Shown piece after piece: positions 54,173 to 63,342 of a stretch of 64,000 bases of DNA; within the stretch, counting starts at the first letter, position 1; the number at the start of each line of letters is the position of its first letter. The stretch is taken from NCBI GenBank assembly GCA_031292755.1, contig JARLGM010000001.1, forward strand, positions 1-64,000, in the 5' to 3' direction. The translations under genes and the position numbers were made by a program. The notes under the pieces are model-generated. The model did not search any database, was not told where the DNA came from, and saw nothing but the letters and a program-made list of their open reading frames with translations. This DNA is from Candidatus Sulfopaludibacter sp. (GTDB lineage Bacteria > Acidobacteriota > Terriglobia > Bryobacterales > Bryobacteraceae).

Positions 54173-55426
54173 CTAACGCTCCCTGACGGCCGCGGCTCCG
54201 AATTTCAGTTCCCGCTCCGAGGGAAAGAGCTGGAAGTACCGGAACGAGAACGAGTAGACCAGAACGCCGAACGCCACCACCGCCAAAAACGTGCCGGTTT
54301 CCTGCCAGCTTGGGAAGTAGGAAAGGTACCGGTCGAAGGAAAGCGTGGGCAGCGCCAGTGTCTGCACCGTCATCACGAATCGATTGAGCGCCACTCCGGC
54401 GCATGCCATGGCCGCGGCGGCGACCAGCCATCCGGTGCGCGCCCGCAACTGCGGCGCGAGCAGAATCAATGCGGGGACCAGGCCGAACAAGACGATTTCG
54501 GCAAACAGGATCCAGGTGCCGAACGGCTGCCACGAGTAGTATTGCGCCGCCGGAAATCCGATCTCCGGCGAGGTGCGATTGATCCAGATGAGCGTGTCTA
54601 CCGTTTTGGCCAGTACATAGACCGCCAGCAGCAGTCCGGAAATCCGGCCCAGCAGACCGAACACTTCCGGCCGCACCAGGTTCTTGCGGCTGATCTTTTC
54701 CACCAGCCAGGTAGTCAGCAAAATAAAGCTGGGACCCACCGCCGCCGCCGAAAGAATGAACAGGAAGAACGTGGACGGCCACACCGCAAAGCCTTCCCGA
54801 AACGCGAAGGGCCGGCCGCGCAGCACGCCATACAATCCGCCGAGCGAGCCCTGGTGGAAGAACGAAAGGAACGTGCCCACGCCCGCCAGCACGTAGACCA
54901 GCTTGTGCAGTTCGAATTCGAATACCAGGAATGAAGGCACCTGGCGCAGTTTCCGATTCTTCAGCACGATGGGCACATACTCGATGGCCAGTACGGTGAG
55001 GTAGCAACTGATGCAGAAGGTGACTTCGGTCAGCATGGAATGCACGTTCGGATACCAGAAGGTGAACCACGCGCGCAGCGGCTGGCCGACATCCACTGCC
55101 AGCACGCAGACCGCGCCGGTATAGCAGACCAGCCCGATCACCACGGCGCTGTTGATGACCGCCCGCAGTTCCTTCAGCTTCAGAATGTACAGGAGGAAGC
55201 CGGTGAAGAACGCACCCGCTCCCAGCGCGATCACGGTGAGGTCCAGGAAAATCCACAGGCCGAACGCAAAGCGGTTGTCCATATTGGTCTGGTTCAGGCC
55301 TTTCACCAGGCAGAGACCCGCCGAATAGAGGCCGAACGCCAGCAGGGCGGCCCAGGGAAGGATCCACAGCAGGAACTTTCCGGTAGAGCAGCGCTTCACG
55401 CCGCGAGGGATGAGTTGCCTATCCAC
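54173..55426 (-). CDS. NrfD-family quinone-interacting membrane subunit (QrcD-like)
   Basis: A 417-residue integral membrane protein with about ten TM helices of the NrfD/PsrC/ActC type (FGLWIFLDLTVIALGAGAFF, YTGAVCVLAVDVGQPLRAW). It is expected to exchange electrons or protons with the quinone pool. GTG 55426 follows AAAGGAG and overlaps the ferredoxin gene end by 8 bases. Its order after MopB and Fe-S genes fits QrcD or ActC/F. Confidence 0.9.
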   Translation of the reverse strand: MDRQLIPRGVKRCSTGKFLLWILPWAALLAFGLYSAGLCLVKGLNQTNMDNRFAFGLWIFLDLTVIALGAGAFFTGFLLYILKLKELRAVINSAVVIGLVCYTGAVCVLAVDVGQPLRAWFTFWYPNVHSMLTEVTFCISCYLTVLAIEYVPIVLKNRKLRQVPSFLVFEFELHKLVYVLAGVGTFLSFFHQGSLGGLYGVLRGRPFAFREGFAVWPSTFFLFILSAAAVGPSFILLTTWLVEKISRKNLVRPEVFGLLGRISGLLLAVYVLAKTVDTLIWINRTSPEIGFPAAQYYSWQPFGTWILFAEIVLFGLVPALILLAPQLRARTGWLVAAAAMACAGVALNRFVMTVQTLALPTLSFDRYLSYFPSWQETGTFLAVVAFGVLVYSFSFRYFQLFPSERELKFGAAAVRER

Positions 55427-56213
55427 GGTGGTTCTCCTTTCCGGCTTCGTGCTGCCCGGCGAAGGGATGCGGCGCATTGGCGCTCGCGCGCACCCAGTCG
55501 CGTTTCGACCGGTAATAAATCTTGGGATCGGTATGGAGCTTTTCCAGCAGGCGGAAACTGCCGCCGCTCTGCGCGGCACGTGCCGGCGCGCCGGCGGGGT
55601 CGTTGAGATCGCCGAACTGAATGGCTTTGATGGGGCAGGCTTCGGCGCAGGCGGGCAGGTACTGCACCGGCTCGGTGTCCGGCTTTCCCTCGGCCGCGGC
55701 CTGCTGCTTGGCGGCGTGCCAGCGGCCGTGACAGAAGTTGCACTTTTCCACCACGCCGCGCATTCTCGGTGTCACGTCGGGATTCAGCGTCTTCTCCATG
55801 CCTTTGGGCCACGCCGGATCCCACCAGTTGAAATAGCGCGCATGATAGGGGCAGGCGGCCATGCAATAGCGGCATCCCAGACAGCGCTGCGGCATCTCTC
55901 CCACCACGCCGGTGGCCGGGTCCACGTCCACCGCCTGCTGCGGGCAAACATGGACGCAGGGCGTTTCATTGCCACAGTGCTGGCACATCACCGGAATAAA
56001 TGCCGACCGGGTTTCCGGATACGGCAGGCCGTTATCGATCTTATACACGCGGATCCACGTAATGCCGTTGCGATCCGTCGCGCCCGCGTGCGCCGGCGGC
56101 ACGTTATTTTCGACCGCGCACGCCACCATGCAGGCGCCGCAGCCCGTGCAGCGATCCACGTCGATGGTCATGCCGTAGCGCGCGGCCCGAATCTGTTTGT
56201 TTGGTCCAATCAT
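55419..56213 (-). CDS. Four-cluster ferredoxin-like Fe-S subunit (QrcC/HybA-like)
   Basis: A 264-residue protein with several [4Fe-4S] binding motifs: CTGCGACMVAC, CQHCGNETPCVHVC, CLGCRYCMAACP, and CNFCHGRW with CAEACP. It has no signal peptide and is probably exported together with the Tat substrate encoded just upstream. ATG 56213 overlaps the MopB stop by 4 bases (ATGA). It should pass electrons between the MopB subunit and NrfD. Confidence 0.92.
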   Translation of the reverse strand: MIGPNKQIRAARYGMTIDVDRCTGCGACMVACAVENNVPPAHAGATDRNGITWIRVYKIDNGLPYPETRSAFIPVMCQHCGNETPCVHVCPQQAVDVDPATGVVGEMPQRCLGCRYCMAACPYHARYFNWWDPAWPKGMEKTLNPDVTPRMRGVVEKCNFCHGRWHAAKQQAAAEGKPDTEPVQYLPACAEACPIKAIQFGDLNDPAGAPARAAQSGGSFRLLEKLHTDPKIYYRSKRDWVRASANAPHPFAGQHEAGKENHRG

Positions 56214-58018
56214 GCCCGTACCACCTTTGCCCGCGGCGAAGAGCCGCACAAATCCAACGTGCGCGGCCCGGCCGCCACCTGCACCACGCCCTGCGGAGAG
56301 CCCGGGTCCTCACAGACCAGCACGTCGAGCCGGCCGCAACCGGCCTCCAGGATGGCCCTGCCGCCATCTTCAACTCCGCATTCCCTGGCGACCGTGGGAT
56401 GAAGCACCACGCGGTCCTCCGCGAGCCGCAGGTTGGATTCCTGATACATTTTGGAAAGAATCGGCGAACCCAGCCCGGCCGGCGCTTCGGCCATCACCAC
56501 CGCCAGCGGAAGATTGTCCGCCGTGAGTGTCGCGGCCGGCGGCCCGAACGCCAGCTTGGGGATCTCCTGCCGTTCCGGTACCGCGTCCATCCAGCATCCG
56601 CCTTCATTCAGCGCCTTCCAGAAGCCGTCCGCCTTAACGTCTTTCAGGGCGGTCGATTTCGCGTCGGCATAGGTGAATAAGGTTCCCCGGCCGGATTTGT
56701 GGATGGCATCGGCGCGTTCCCGCAGAGTGTTCGTTGCGGAGATCTGAGCCAGGGCGGCAACGAACTCCGCCGGATTCACCACATCGGCCGGCGGCGGCAC
56801 CAACGCAGCCGAAAGCCGGAACATGGCGGCCGGCGAATCCACCGCGGCCGGGATGTCATCCACCATTTCCGGATACACCGCGGTGGGCAGGACGAATTGC
56901 GCGTGCCGCCCGTACCCTTCGCCCGACCAGGCGAATGCCACCACCACCGGATTCTCCGCAACCAGCTTCTTTTCGACGGCGCTCCAGGGCAGGTACGGTC
57001 CCGGCGCCGATTCGTCGATCAGCAGGACGCGCACCGAACCATCCGGCACCGCACTCAGTTCCGTTGCGGCCACGGCATTTTTCCACTCGGCGGGGACCGG
57101 CGCTTCGCGGCGCATCACAATAGTGTGCCCCAGGCTGCCCACCAATTGATTCAGCGCCAGAATTTCGGGCCGCTCCCGGGCATCCAACACCAACGCCGGA
57201 CCGTTATCGGCCAATTCCCGTGCCGCGGCGACAATCTGCGCCTCGGTCAGTCCGGTTTCGAGGGCCGCGTCATGCAGAGGCTGGTTGCCCAGCACGTTCG
57301 CGATGGCGCGCGCCAGTGCCGGTTCCGACCCGGGCCGAATGGGGAGCCACTGGTCCGCCATGACGGCGGTTCGCGATTCCACCGTCTCGGCCTGAATCAG
57401 CCGGAAGCCTTCGCGCGCCGCGATCACGTTGCCCGGCGTGCCCCAGCCGTCCAGCAGGGGAGTCCCGAAGCTGAGGACCGTCTTAGCCGCCGCCAGGTTC
57501 ACCGCCAGATTCCCGCCCAAGGTGCGCGGCGGCGTCAGGTACGTGCCGTTCTTCCACTGCGCCAGCGCGCGCCGGTAGGTCCACGAAGCCGTGCGCCCGG
57601 GCCGCAGATCCAACACGGCGATTCGTTCGTTCGCAGCGCAGCGCGCCAGGGCACTCGCAATTGCCGCGGCTGCCTGTTTCACGGGACCCTGTGCGATCCG
57701 CGCGGGATGGTACGGAAGATGATGCCCCGCCAGGCCAAACGGGCACAGCGCGCCGTGCGTAAACGGGTGCTCCAGAACTCCCATCAGCGCCACAGGCTGC
57801 TCGCCGACGCAGCGGGCGCGCACCGCGCACCCCGCCGGACAGAGCGAGCAATTGGTGTACTTGGCGCGAATTTCCCCGCGCGCCGGGCGCGGCACTCCGG
57901 GCCAGGTTTCCGACCAGAGCGCGGTATCCGTGACCAGCCGCCACGGAGCCGGCGTAAACAGGGCGCCCACTGCCGCGCCGCCGGCTAACTTGAAAAGATC
58001 TCTTCGGGTGGATGTCAT
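56210..58018 (-). CDS. Tat-exported molybdopterin oxidoreductase-fold protein (QrcB-like)
   Basis: A 602-residue protein with a twin-arginine signal (STRRDLFKLAGGAAVGAL), an N-terminal [4Fe-4S] motif (CSLCPAGCAVRARC) and a MopB-type body. At 602 residues it is shorter than formate or nitrate oxidoreductases; in Qrc and ACIII the corresponding subunit carries no Mo cofactor, and I see no clear metal ligand here, so it may only relay electrons (inference). A strong AGGAGG lies just before ATG 58018. Confidence 0.88.
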   Translation of the reverse strand: MTSTRRDLFKLAGGAAVGALFTPAPWRLVTDTALWSETWPGVPRPARGEIRAKYTNCSLCPAGCAVRARCVGEQPVALMGVLEHPFTHGALCPFGLAGHHLPYHPARIAQGPVKQAAAAIASALARCAANERIAVLDLRPGRTASWTYRRALAQWKNGTYLTPPRTLGGNLAVNLAAAKTVLSFGTPLLDGWGTPGNVIAAREGFRLIQAETVESRTAVMADQWLPIRPGSEPALARAIANVLGNQPLHDAALETGLTEAQIVAAARELADNGPALVLDARERPEILALNQLVGSLGHTIVMRREAPVPAEWKNAVAATELSAVPDGSVRVLLIDESAPGPYLPWSAVEKKLVAENPVVVAFAWSGEGYGRHAQFVLPTAVYPEMVDDIPAAVDSPAAMFRLSAALVPPPADVVNPAEFVAALAQISATNTLRERADAIHKSGRGTLFTYADAKSTALKDVKADGFWKALNEGGCWMDAVPERQEIPKLAFGPPAATLTADNLPLAVVMAEAPAGLGSPILSKMYQESNLRLAEDRVVLHPTVARECGVEDGGRAILEAGCGRLDVLVCEDPGSPQGVVQVAAGPRTLDLCGSSPRAKVVRA

Positions 58019-58028
58019 GGTGGGCCTC

Positions 58029-58601
58029 CTATTTGTGGCAGTCCAGGCAACTGTGTTCCAGCCCCTGCTGCCGGTGGCATTCCACGCAGGCGCTCATGGT
58101 CATGGCCGCGCGCGTGGTCTTCACGCGGTCCGCCGTCTGCCAGATGTTGCGGGAGTAGCCGCTCACGCGGTCTTCCTGGTACGGCAGCAGATGGTCGGAC
58201 GCGCCGTGATCGCCATGGCAGGTGTCGCACGTAAGTTGCGCCCGCTTCACATGCGCGATGTGGCTGAAGAAGACGTTCTCCGGCTGCCGCGCGTACACCG
58301 CCCATTGCGGTTCGCGCGCGGGCGTAACGTACTGCTCGACAAAATTCTTTTCCGCCACCGTGGCGCCCATTACCGCGGCATGACAGCCGGCGCATTTGTC
58401 CAGAGTGGGGATGCCGGCGAACGTTCCATCGGGACGAAACGCGTGACAATCCTCGCATTTCTGGCCAGCCTTATCGGCGTGGACCTTGTGACTGAAATCC
58501 ACCGGCTGAGGCCGGCTCTTGTAAATGGCGCGGGGAAACCCCGCCCACCCTGCCACCAGCATGATTGCCGCGCCGGCCGCAAATGGGAATATTCCGCGCA
58601 T
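58029..58601 (-). CDS. Pentaheme cytochrome c (QrcA/cytochrome c7-like)
   Basis: A 190-residue exported or membrane-anchored cytochrome. An N-terminal hydrophobic segment (FPFAAGAAIMLVAGWAGF) is followed by five CXXCH motifs (CEDCH, CAGCH, CDTCH, CVECH, CLDCH) and several distal His (SHKVHADK, SHIAHVKR). It would exchange electrons with periplasmic carriers. The ATG follows the previous stop without a gap, and the MopB gene begins 10 bases after its stop. Confidence 0.9.
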   Translation of the reverse strand: MRGIFPFAAGAAIMLVAGWAGFPRAIYKSRPQPVDFSHKVHADKAGQKCEDCHAFRPDGTFAGIPTLDKCAGCHAAVMGATVAEKNFVEQYVTPAREPQWAVYARQPENVFFSHIAHVKRAQLTCDTCHGDHGASDHLLPYQEDRVSGYSRNIWQTADRVKTTRAAMTMSACVECHRQQGLEHSCLDCHK

Positions 58602-59495
58602 TCAGACTCTCTTTCCGCTCGCGTAGGGCGAGAAAAATTCATGAAACAGCACGCGCAGCCAGTCGCCATCCAGATGGTGCGCCAGGCCTTCCGCAAACAG
58701 GCCGCCGTCGGACATGGTGCCCGAGCGTGCCGCCTGCTCCTGCTGGAGAAACTCGTTCATGCGCCGCTGTTCGGTTTCCATCCAATGCCGCGCCGCCGGG
58801 CCTTGCATCAGGTTCTCCGCGGTCTCCGGCAGAGGCCGGCCTTCGAACAGCCACCCCGTGGTGTAAGGGTCGCAGGTGATGCGCGAGGGATTGGCCCGCA
58901 GGTAGAGATTGCAGCCGGTCAGCAGGATGGCATTGGGGAACATCACTTCCAGGTCCACGCCGTTTACGGTCAGCACCGCGGCCGGCCGGGTGCGCCCTTT
59001 CAATTGCACGAAGGTGAGCCGGTCGACCGGCCCCAACACGCGGCTGAGAAACGCATCGATGCCGACGTGGCACATGCCGTCTTCGCCCATGTCCAGCCAC
59101 ATGTGATTGGCGGTGTAGCGGAGCCGCTCCGGCATGGCGAGCCCTTCCACTTCCTCCGAAGGAACGCCGGGCTGAGCCATCGAAAGGTACAGTTCGCAAT
59201 AGCGGAAGCTATCGTTGCCGCAGCGCGAGAGCAACGATTCGCTATAGGGCACCAGCTTCGCCACCGGCGCCGCCGCGCAATACTGCATCAGCGATTCCCG
59301 CAGGAACGGGCAGGGCCCCTGGTCCGCCGATTCTTCGAGCGGCTGCGTTTGAAACACCTTACAGGTGCGATATTCCCCGGACGAGCATTTCTCTTCGGTC
59401 CGGCCGGCCTGCGCCAGGGGAATCAGCTTCCGGACAGCAGCAGTCCGGCAGTACTTGACCTGGGCTTCTCTGAGGAAGGGGCAGGTCATACGCAT
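58602..59495 (-). CDS. Cys-rich, GcvH-like protein
   Basis: A 297-residue cytoplasmic protein. Residues 5-100 contain two copies of a module C-x10-C-x(n)-C-x7-C (CPFLREAQVKYC with KCSSGEYRTC; CPFLRESLMQYC with RCGNDSFRYC), a plausible metal or Fe-S site. Residues 120-215 resemble GcvH (MPERLRYTANHMWLDMGEDG, GIDAFLSRVLGPV) but the usual lipoyl-lysine region lacks Lys. No known activity. It overlaps the previous gene by one base (TAATG). Confidence 0.75.
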   Translation of the reverse strand: MRMTCPFLREAQVKYCRTAAVRKLIPLAQAGRTEEKCSSGEYRTCKVFQTQPLEESADQGPCPFLRESLMQYCAAAPVAKLVPYSESLLSRCGNDSFRYCELYLSMAQPGVPSEEVEGLAMPERLRYTANHMWLDMGEDGMCHVGIDAFLSRVLGPVDRLTFVQLKGRTRPAAVLTVNGVDLEVMFPNAILLTGCNLYLRANPSRITCDPYTTGWLFEGRPLPETAENLMQGPAARHWMETEQRRMNEFLQQEQAARSGTMSDGGLFAEGLAHHLDGDWLRVLFHEFFSPYASGKRV

Positions 59496-59758
59496 TACCG
59501 CTCCTCTTCTTTGTCGAGCTTCTCGCCGCCGTCCGCCATGGTGAGGCCAAGCCCGGGAGTGTGAAACGCGTGTCCATCCTGGAAGGACGCCACCAAGTCA
59601 GCCACCTCGCGGTCCAACTGCGACAACGCGACCCGCTTCTTGCGCCTCGCGGAGACTTCCTGCAGGACACCGATGCCCACCGCAATGCAGCAAATCAGGA
59701 CTACAACGCCTAACGCCGCATTGGTGAGAGTCAGCCAATAAGTCGAAGGATCATTCAC
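59495..59758 (-). CDS. Small single-TM protein, first gene of the Qrc-like operon
   Basis: An 87-residue protein with one TM helix (LGVVVLICCIAVGIGVL) and a cytoplasmic charged tail (EVSARRKKRVALSQLDREVA). GTG 59758 is used because GGAAAGGAG precedes it; the longer frame upstream is unsupported. Role unknown; probably a complex assembly or anchoring subunit. Confidence 0.7.
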   Translation of the reverse strand: MNDPSTYWLTLTNAALGVVVLICCIAVGIGVLQEVSARRKKRVALSQLDREVADLVASFQDGHAFHTPGLGLTMADGGEKLDKEEER

Positions 59759-59785
59759 GAAACTTCTCCTTTCCACGCATGAAGG

Positions 59786-59801
59786 TGCACGGCGGGGGCC
59801 A
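59786..59801 (-). promoter_or_regulatory. Candidate sigma-54 promoter of the Qrc-like operon
   Basis: On the minus strand TGGCCCCCGCCGTGCA matches the -24/-12 pattern: GG and GC are exactly 10 bases apart, with TGGC and TGCA context. Transcription would begin near 59775, giving a 17-base leader that contains the Shine-Dalgarno. A sigma-54 activator is encoded at 50966-52324. Confidence 0.55.
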
Positions 59802-59862
59802 TGCACACGGGAAAGGAGTTAGCGGTTGCGCGGCAGTGGCTTGTGCGGGATTATCGGATTAT

Positions 59863-60705
59863 TTAGTCTGAAATTCCGGCAGTCCGGCGGTTTGCCTGCG
59901 GGTTCCGGGCCAGTTCCCGTAAAGGCAGAGGCTCGATCTCTCCGTCCACGCCGCCGAGCACGCGAGCTGTGTGGGCGAATGCCAGAGGGTCGCCGGTGAC
60001 GAAGTGCAGGACGCGGCCTTGTACGAAGCAGGCGGGCGGCGTGCCGAGCGTGGCCTCGACACATTCCGCCGTCACCTCCGCGCTGTCCACCAGTTTCACG
60101 CCTTTTCCAGCGACCCGCTGCAGAACGTTTCGCAGCAGTGGATAGTGCGTGCACCCCAACACGAGGGTGTCGATTTCGGGATGCCCGCTTAAGTAATGCC
60201 GCGCGAGCAGTTCCGCTTCCGGCGAATCGGCCAGGCCTTCTTCCACCAGGTGCACCAGCATGGGGCATGCCTGCGCCCACACGCGGAGGCCGCGAGCTTC
60301 GAGCCGCCGTTGATAAGCGCCGCTGGCGATGGTCGCCTTGGTTCCGATCACTCCGACGCTGCCCGAGCGGGTGACGCGTGTCGCGGTTTCCACACCGGGG
60401 TCGATGACTCCCCACACCGGGACCGGGCAGCTTTCGGCCAGTCCGGGGAGCGCCACGGCGGAGGCAGTGTTGCACGCTACCACCAGGCCGTCCAGCCCCA
60501 TTTCACACAGGAAGCGGGCGATGCCGCCGGCGAATTCGACTACCATTTCCGGGGGTTTACGGCCATAGGGCACGCGTGCCGTGTCGCCCAGGTACACGAA
60601 ATCGCGGTGGGGCATGCGGCGGCGTAAGGCCTGAAGAACGGTGAGCCCTCCCACTCCGGAATCGAACACGCCGATAGCGCGGCGTAACTGCGGCTTCAAG
60701 GTCAT
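59863..60705 (-). CDS. murI: Glutamate racemase
   Basis: A 280-residue enzyme making D-glutamate for peptidoglycan. Both catalytic cysteines are visible (VVACNTASAVALPG and LGCTHYPLLRN), with the FDSGVGGLTVLQ and YLGDTARVPYG stretches. ATG 60705 is chosen by alignment of this start; the longer frame overlaps the divergent purS gene region. Confidence 0.95.
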   Translation of the reverse strand: MTLKPQLRRAIGVFDSGVGGLTVLQALRRRMPHRDFVYLGDTARVPYGRKPPEMVVEFAGGIARFLCEMGLDGLVVACNTASAVALPGLAESCPVPVWGVIDPGVETATRVTRSGSVGVIGTKATIASGAYQRRLEARGLRVWAQACPMLVHLVEEGLADSPEAELLARHYLSGHPEIDTLVLGCTHYPLLRNVLQRVAGKGVKLVDSAEVTAECVEATLGTPPACFVQGRVLHFVTGDPLAFAHTARVLGGVDGEIEPLPLRELARNPQANRRTAGISD

Positions 60706-60761
60706 TGCCGTTGATAATGCACGTTCCGGGCCGTTTGGCGTGCGATAATCGGAATTCCACA

Positions 60762-61007
60762 ATGAAAGCCCGCGTTTTTGTCTCCTTGAAATCCACGGTG
60801 CTCGACCCGCAAGGGCAGACCGTCTGTTCCGCGCTGCACGGACTCGGCCACCAAGGCATTGCCTCCGTGCGCCAAGGTAAGTTTTTCGATATCGCCATTG
60901 CCGACGGCGTCACGCGCGAGCAGGCGCAGAGGGAAATCGAAACTATTGCCCACGAAGTACTGGCCAATCCGGTAATCGAAGAGTACCAGGTCGAACTGCT
61001 GGACTAA
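60762..61007 (+). CDS. purS: Phosphoribosylformylglycinamidine synthase subunit PurS
   Basis: An 81-residue subunit that bridges PurL and PurQ in purine synthesis (KARVFVSLKSTVLDPQG, SVRQGKFFDI). The partner genes purQ and purL are not in this window. ATG 60762 is chosen because the family starts KARVFV. It lies 24 bases upstream of glmS. Confidence 0.9.
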   Translation: MKARVFVSLKSTVLDPQGQTVCSALHGLGHQGIASVRQGKFFDIAIADGVTREQAQREIETIAHEVLANPVIEEYQVELLD

Positions 61008-61031
61008 ATTGGCCGCCCCTATAATAAGGGG

Positions 61032-62885
61032 ATGTGCGGAATCGTGGGCTACATCGGCCGGCACAAAGCCGTGCCGATTATTCTCGAGGGGTTGAAAAAG
61101 CTGGAATACCGGGGATACGACTCCGCCGGTATCGCAGTTTATTGTGACGACCAGCAACTGGCGGTACGGCGAGCCAAGGGCAAGCTGCGCAACCTGGAAG
61201 AAGCTATCCGCATGGTTCCGGTGGATGGCACTTACGGAATCGGGCACACGCGCTGGGCCACGCACGGCCGGCCAACCGAAGAGAACGCGCACCCGCATAG
61301 CGACTGCAAGGGCGATATTGTGGTGGTGCATAACGGCATCGTCGAAAACTACCTGTCGCTGAAGCACCAGTTGGAATCCGAAGGGCACATCTTCAAGACG
61401 GAGACCGATACCGAGATCATCGCCCACCTGGTGGAGAAGCATTTCCGCGGCAACCTGGAAGAAGCCGTGCGCGCAGCCGTGAAAGAGCTTACAGGCGTGT
61501 TTGCGCTGGTGTTCATCGCGCGGTCGGATCCGAACAAGATCGTCGCGGCGCGCAATGGACCGCCGGTAGTGATCGGGTTGGGCGATAACGAATACTTCGT
61601 AGCCTCCGACGTTCCCGCCATTCTGAGTCACACGCGCGACATGTTTTTCCTGGCCGATGGCGATATGGCGGTGCTGACGCCGGAGGGCGTGCGGCTCAGC
61701 GACTTCGACGGGCGCCCGGTGAACCGGCAGGTGACGCGGGTGTTGTGGGACCCCATCATGGCGGAAAAGGGCGGTTACAAGCATTTCATGCTCAAGGAGA
61801 TTTACGAGCAGCCGCGGGCCGTCCGCGACACCATGTTGGGGCGCGTGGGGCAGGAGACGGGGCGCATTTTCCTGGATGAGATGGATATCACGCCGGCGGA
61901 ATTCGCGCGTTTCCGCCAGGTGCGCATCATCGCGTGCGGCACCAGTTGGCATGCGGGTTTGGCCGGCAAGTTCATGATCGAAAAGCTGGCGCGCATTCCA
62001 GTGGAGGTGGATTACGGCAGCGAATTCCGGTACCGCGACCCGATCGTGACCGCGGACACGCTGACCGTGGTGATTTCGCAATCCGGTGAAACGGCGGACA
62101 CGCTGGCGGCGCAGCGCGAGGCCAAGCAAAAGGGCTCCAAAACACTGGCCATCTGCAACGTAGTAGGCAGCATGATCACGCGCGAAGCCGCCGGCACGCT
62201 GATTACGCACGCCGGTCCCGAGATCGGCGTGGCTTCCACCAAGGCGTTCACCTGCCAGTTGACGGCGCTTTTCATTCTGGCGATGTACCTGGGGCAGACC
62301 AGTGGCTATCTGGATGAGAGCGCGTCCCGCTGCCTCATGCAGGAACTGATGCGCATCCCCGGCAAGATGGAGACCGTGCTTTCGAACGATGCCATTTACG
62401 AAGGCCTGGCGCGCGAACTGTCTCACTCCAGCGACGCTCTGTACCTGGGGCGCGGCATTCATTTTCCGATCGCGCTCGAAGGCGCGCTCAAACTGAAAGA
62501 GATTTCCTATATTCATGCCGAAGGGTATCCGGCCGGCGAGATGAAGCACGGTCCCAATGCCCTGATCGACGAGAAACTTCCGGTGGTAGTGCTGGCCACG
62601 CACGACGAGTCCAGCCATGAGAGCCGCGTGCTTTACGAAAAGACCCTGTCGAATATCCAGGAGGTGAAGGCGCGCGAAGGCATCGTAATCGCAGTGGCCA
62701 CACAGGGCGACGAGACGGTGCGTAAGGTGGCAAACCACGTTATCGAGATTCCGTCGAGCCTGGAAGTGCTGAGCCCGCTGCTGGAGATTGTGCCGCTGCA
62801 ACTGCTGGCGTACCATATCTCGGTGCGCCGTGGCTGCGACGTGGATCAACCGCGCAATCTGGCCAAGAGTGTGACGGTTGAGTAG
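61032..62885 (+). CDS. glmS: Glutamine--fructose-6-phosphate aminotransferase (isomerizing)
   Basis: A 617-residue enzyme giving glucosamine-6-phosphate for cell wall synthesis. The N-terminal glutaminase starts CGIVGYIG with nucleophilic Cys2; [16 protein letters not shown] and [10 protein letters not shown] follow. The two SIS domains show [13 protein letters not shown] and [18 protein letters not shown]; the end [13 protein letters not shown] is the conserved C-terminal tail. No glmS ribozyme was recognised in the 24-base leader. It overlaps the next gene by 8 bases. Confidence 0.97.
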   Translation: MCGIVGYIGRHKAVPIILEGLKKLEYRGYDSAGIAVYCDDQQLAVRRAKGKLRNLEEAIRMVPVDGTYGIGHTRWATHGRPTEENAHPHSDCKGDIVVVHNGIVENYLSLKHQLESEGHIFKTETDTEIIAHLVEKHFRGNLEEAVRAAVKELTGVFALVFIARSDPNKIVAARNGPPVVIGLGDNEYFVASDVPAILSHTRDMFFLADGDMAVLTPEGVRLSDFDGRPVNRQVTRVLWDPIMAEKGGYKHFMLKEIYEQPRAVRDTMLGRVGQETGRIFLDEMDITPAEFARFRQVRIIACGTSWHAGLAGKFMIEKLARIPVEVDYGSEFRYRDPIVTADTLTVVISQSGETADTLAAQREAKQKGSKTLAICNVVGSMITREAAGTLITHAGPEIGVASTKAFTCQLTALFILAMYLGQTSGYLDESASRCLMQELMRIPGKMETVLSNDAIYEGLARELSHSSDALYLGRGIHFPIALEGALKLKEISYIHAEGYPAGEMKHGPNALIDEKLPVVVLATHDESSHESRVLYEKTLSNIQEVKAREGIVIAVATQGDETVRKVANHVIEIPSSLEVLSPLLEIVPLQLLAYHISVRRGCDVDQPRNLAKSVTVE

Positions 62886-63312
62886 TCCCGGGCTGCGACA
62901 GTTTTCGCACCGCCTGCAAGTGTCCACCAACGGGCAAGGATTGTACGACATCACCGGACAGGTGGCGCAGTGGCTCTCCGGCCGTGGTGTGCGCACCGGC
63001 CTGTTGACGGTCTTCGTGCAGCACACCTCGGCATCGCTGACCATTCAGGAAAATGCCGACCCGGATGTGGTGTACGATCTCAATGAGTTTTTCCGGCGCC
63101 TGGTTTCCGAGGATACGCGGCTGTACCGTCACACGATCGAGGGGCCGGACGACATGCCGGCGCATATCCGCGCGGCCCTGACGCTGACTGAGATCTCCAT
63201 TCCGGTGGAACAGGGACGGCTGGCGCTGGGAACATGGCAGGGCATTTACGTTTTCGAGCACCGGGCCGCGCACCATCGCCGCAGCGTGGTGCTACATCTG
63301 TTGGGCGAATAG
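62878..63312 (+). CDS. yjbQ: YjbQ/UPF0047 family protein
   Basis: A 144-residue protein with the family's [16 protein letters not shown] and [12 protein letters not shown]. The family has weak thiamin-phosphate synthase activity but the true function is open. A TTG start at 62878 overlaps the end of glmS. Confidence 0.88.
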   Translation: MSSPGLRQFSHRLQVSTNGQGLYDITGQVAQWLSGRGVRTGLLTVFVQHTSASLTIQENADPDVVYDLNEFFRRLVSEDTRLYRHTIEGPDDMPAHIRAALTLTEISIPVEQGRLALGTWQGIYVFEHRAAHHRRSVVLHLLGE

Positions 63313-63342
63313 TGCCACAATGAAGCCTCGGGAGGCTACTCA

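Noticed and set aside
53334-55367. Single 677-residue protein covering the NrfD and GcvH-like regions
   Set aside because: The first 400 residues are an out-of-frame reading of the NrfD gene; the true gene begins at 54161 with its own ribosome-binding site.
61008-61031. glmS ribozyme or riboswitch in the leader
   Set aside because: Only 24 bases separate purS and glmS, too short for the ribozyme.
60702-63044. 780-codon minus-strand frame opposite glmS
   Set aside because: Shadow of glmS; composition is His/Arg/Val-rich without recognisable domains.
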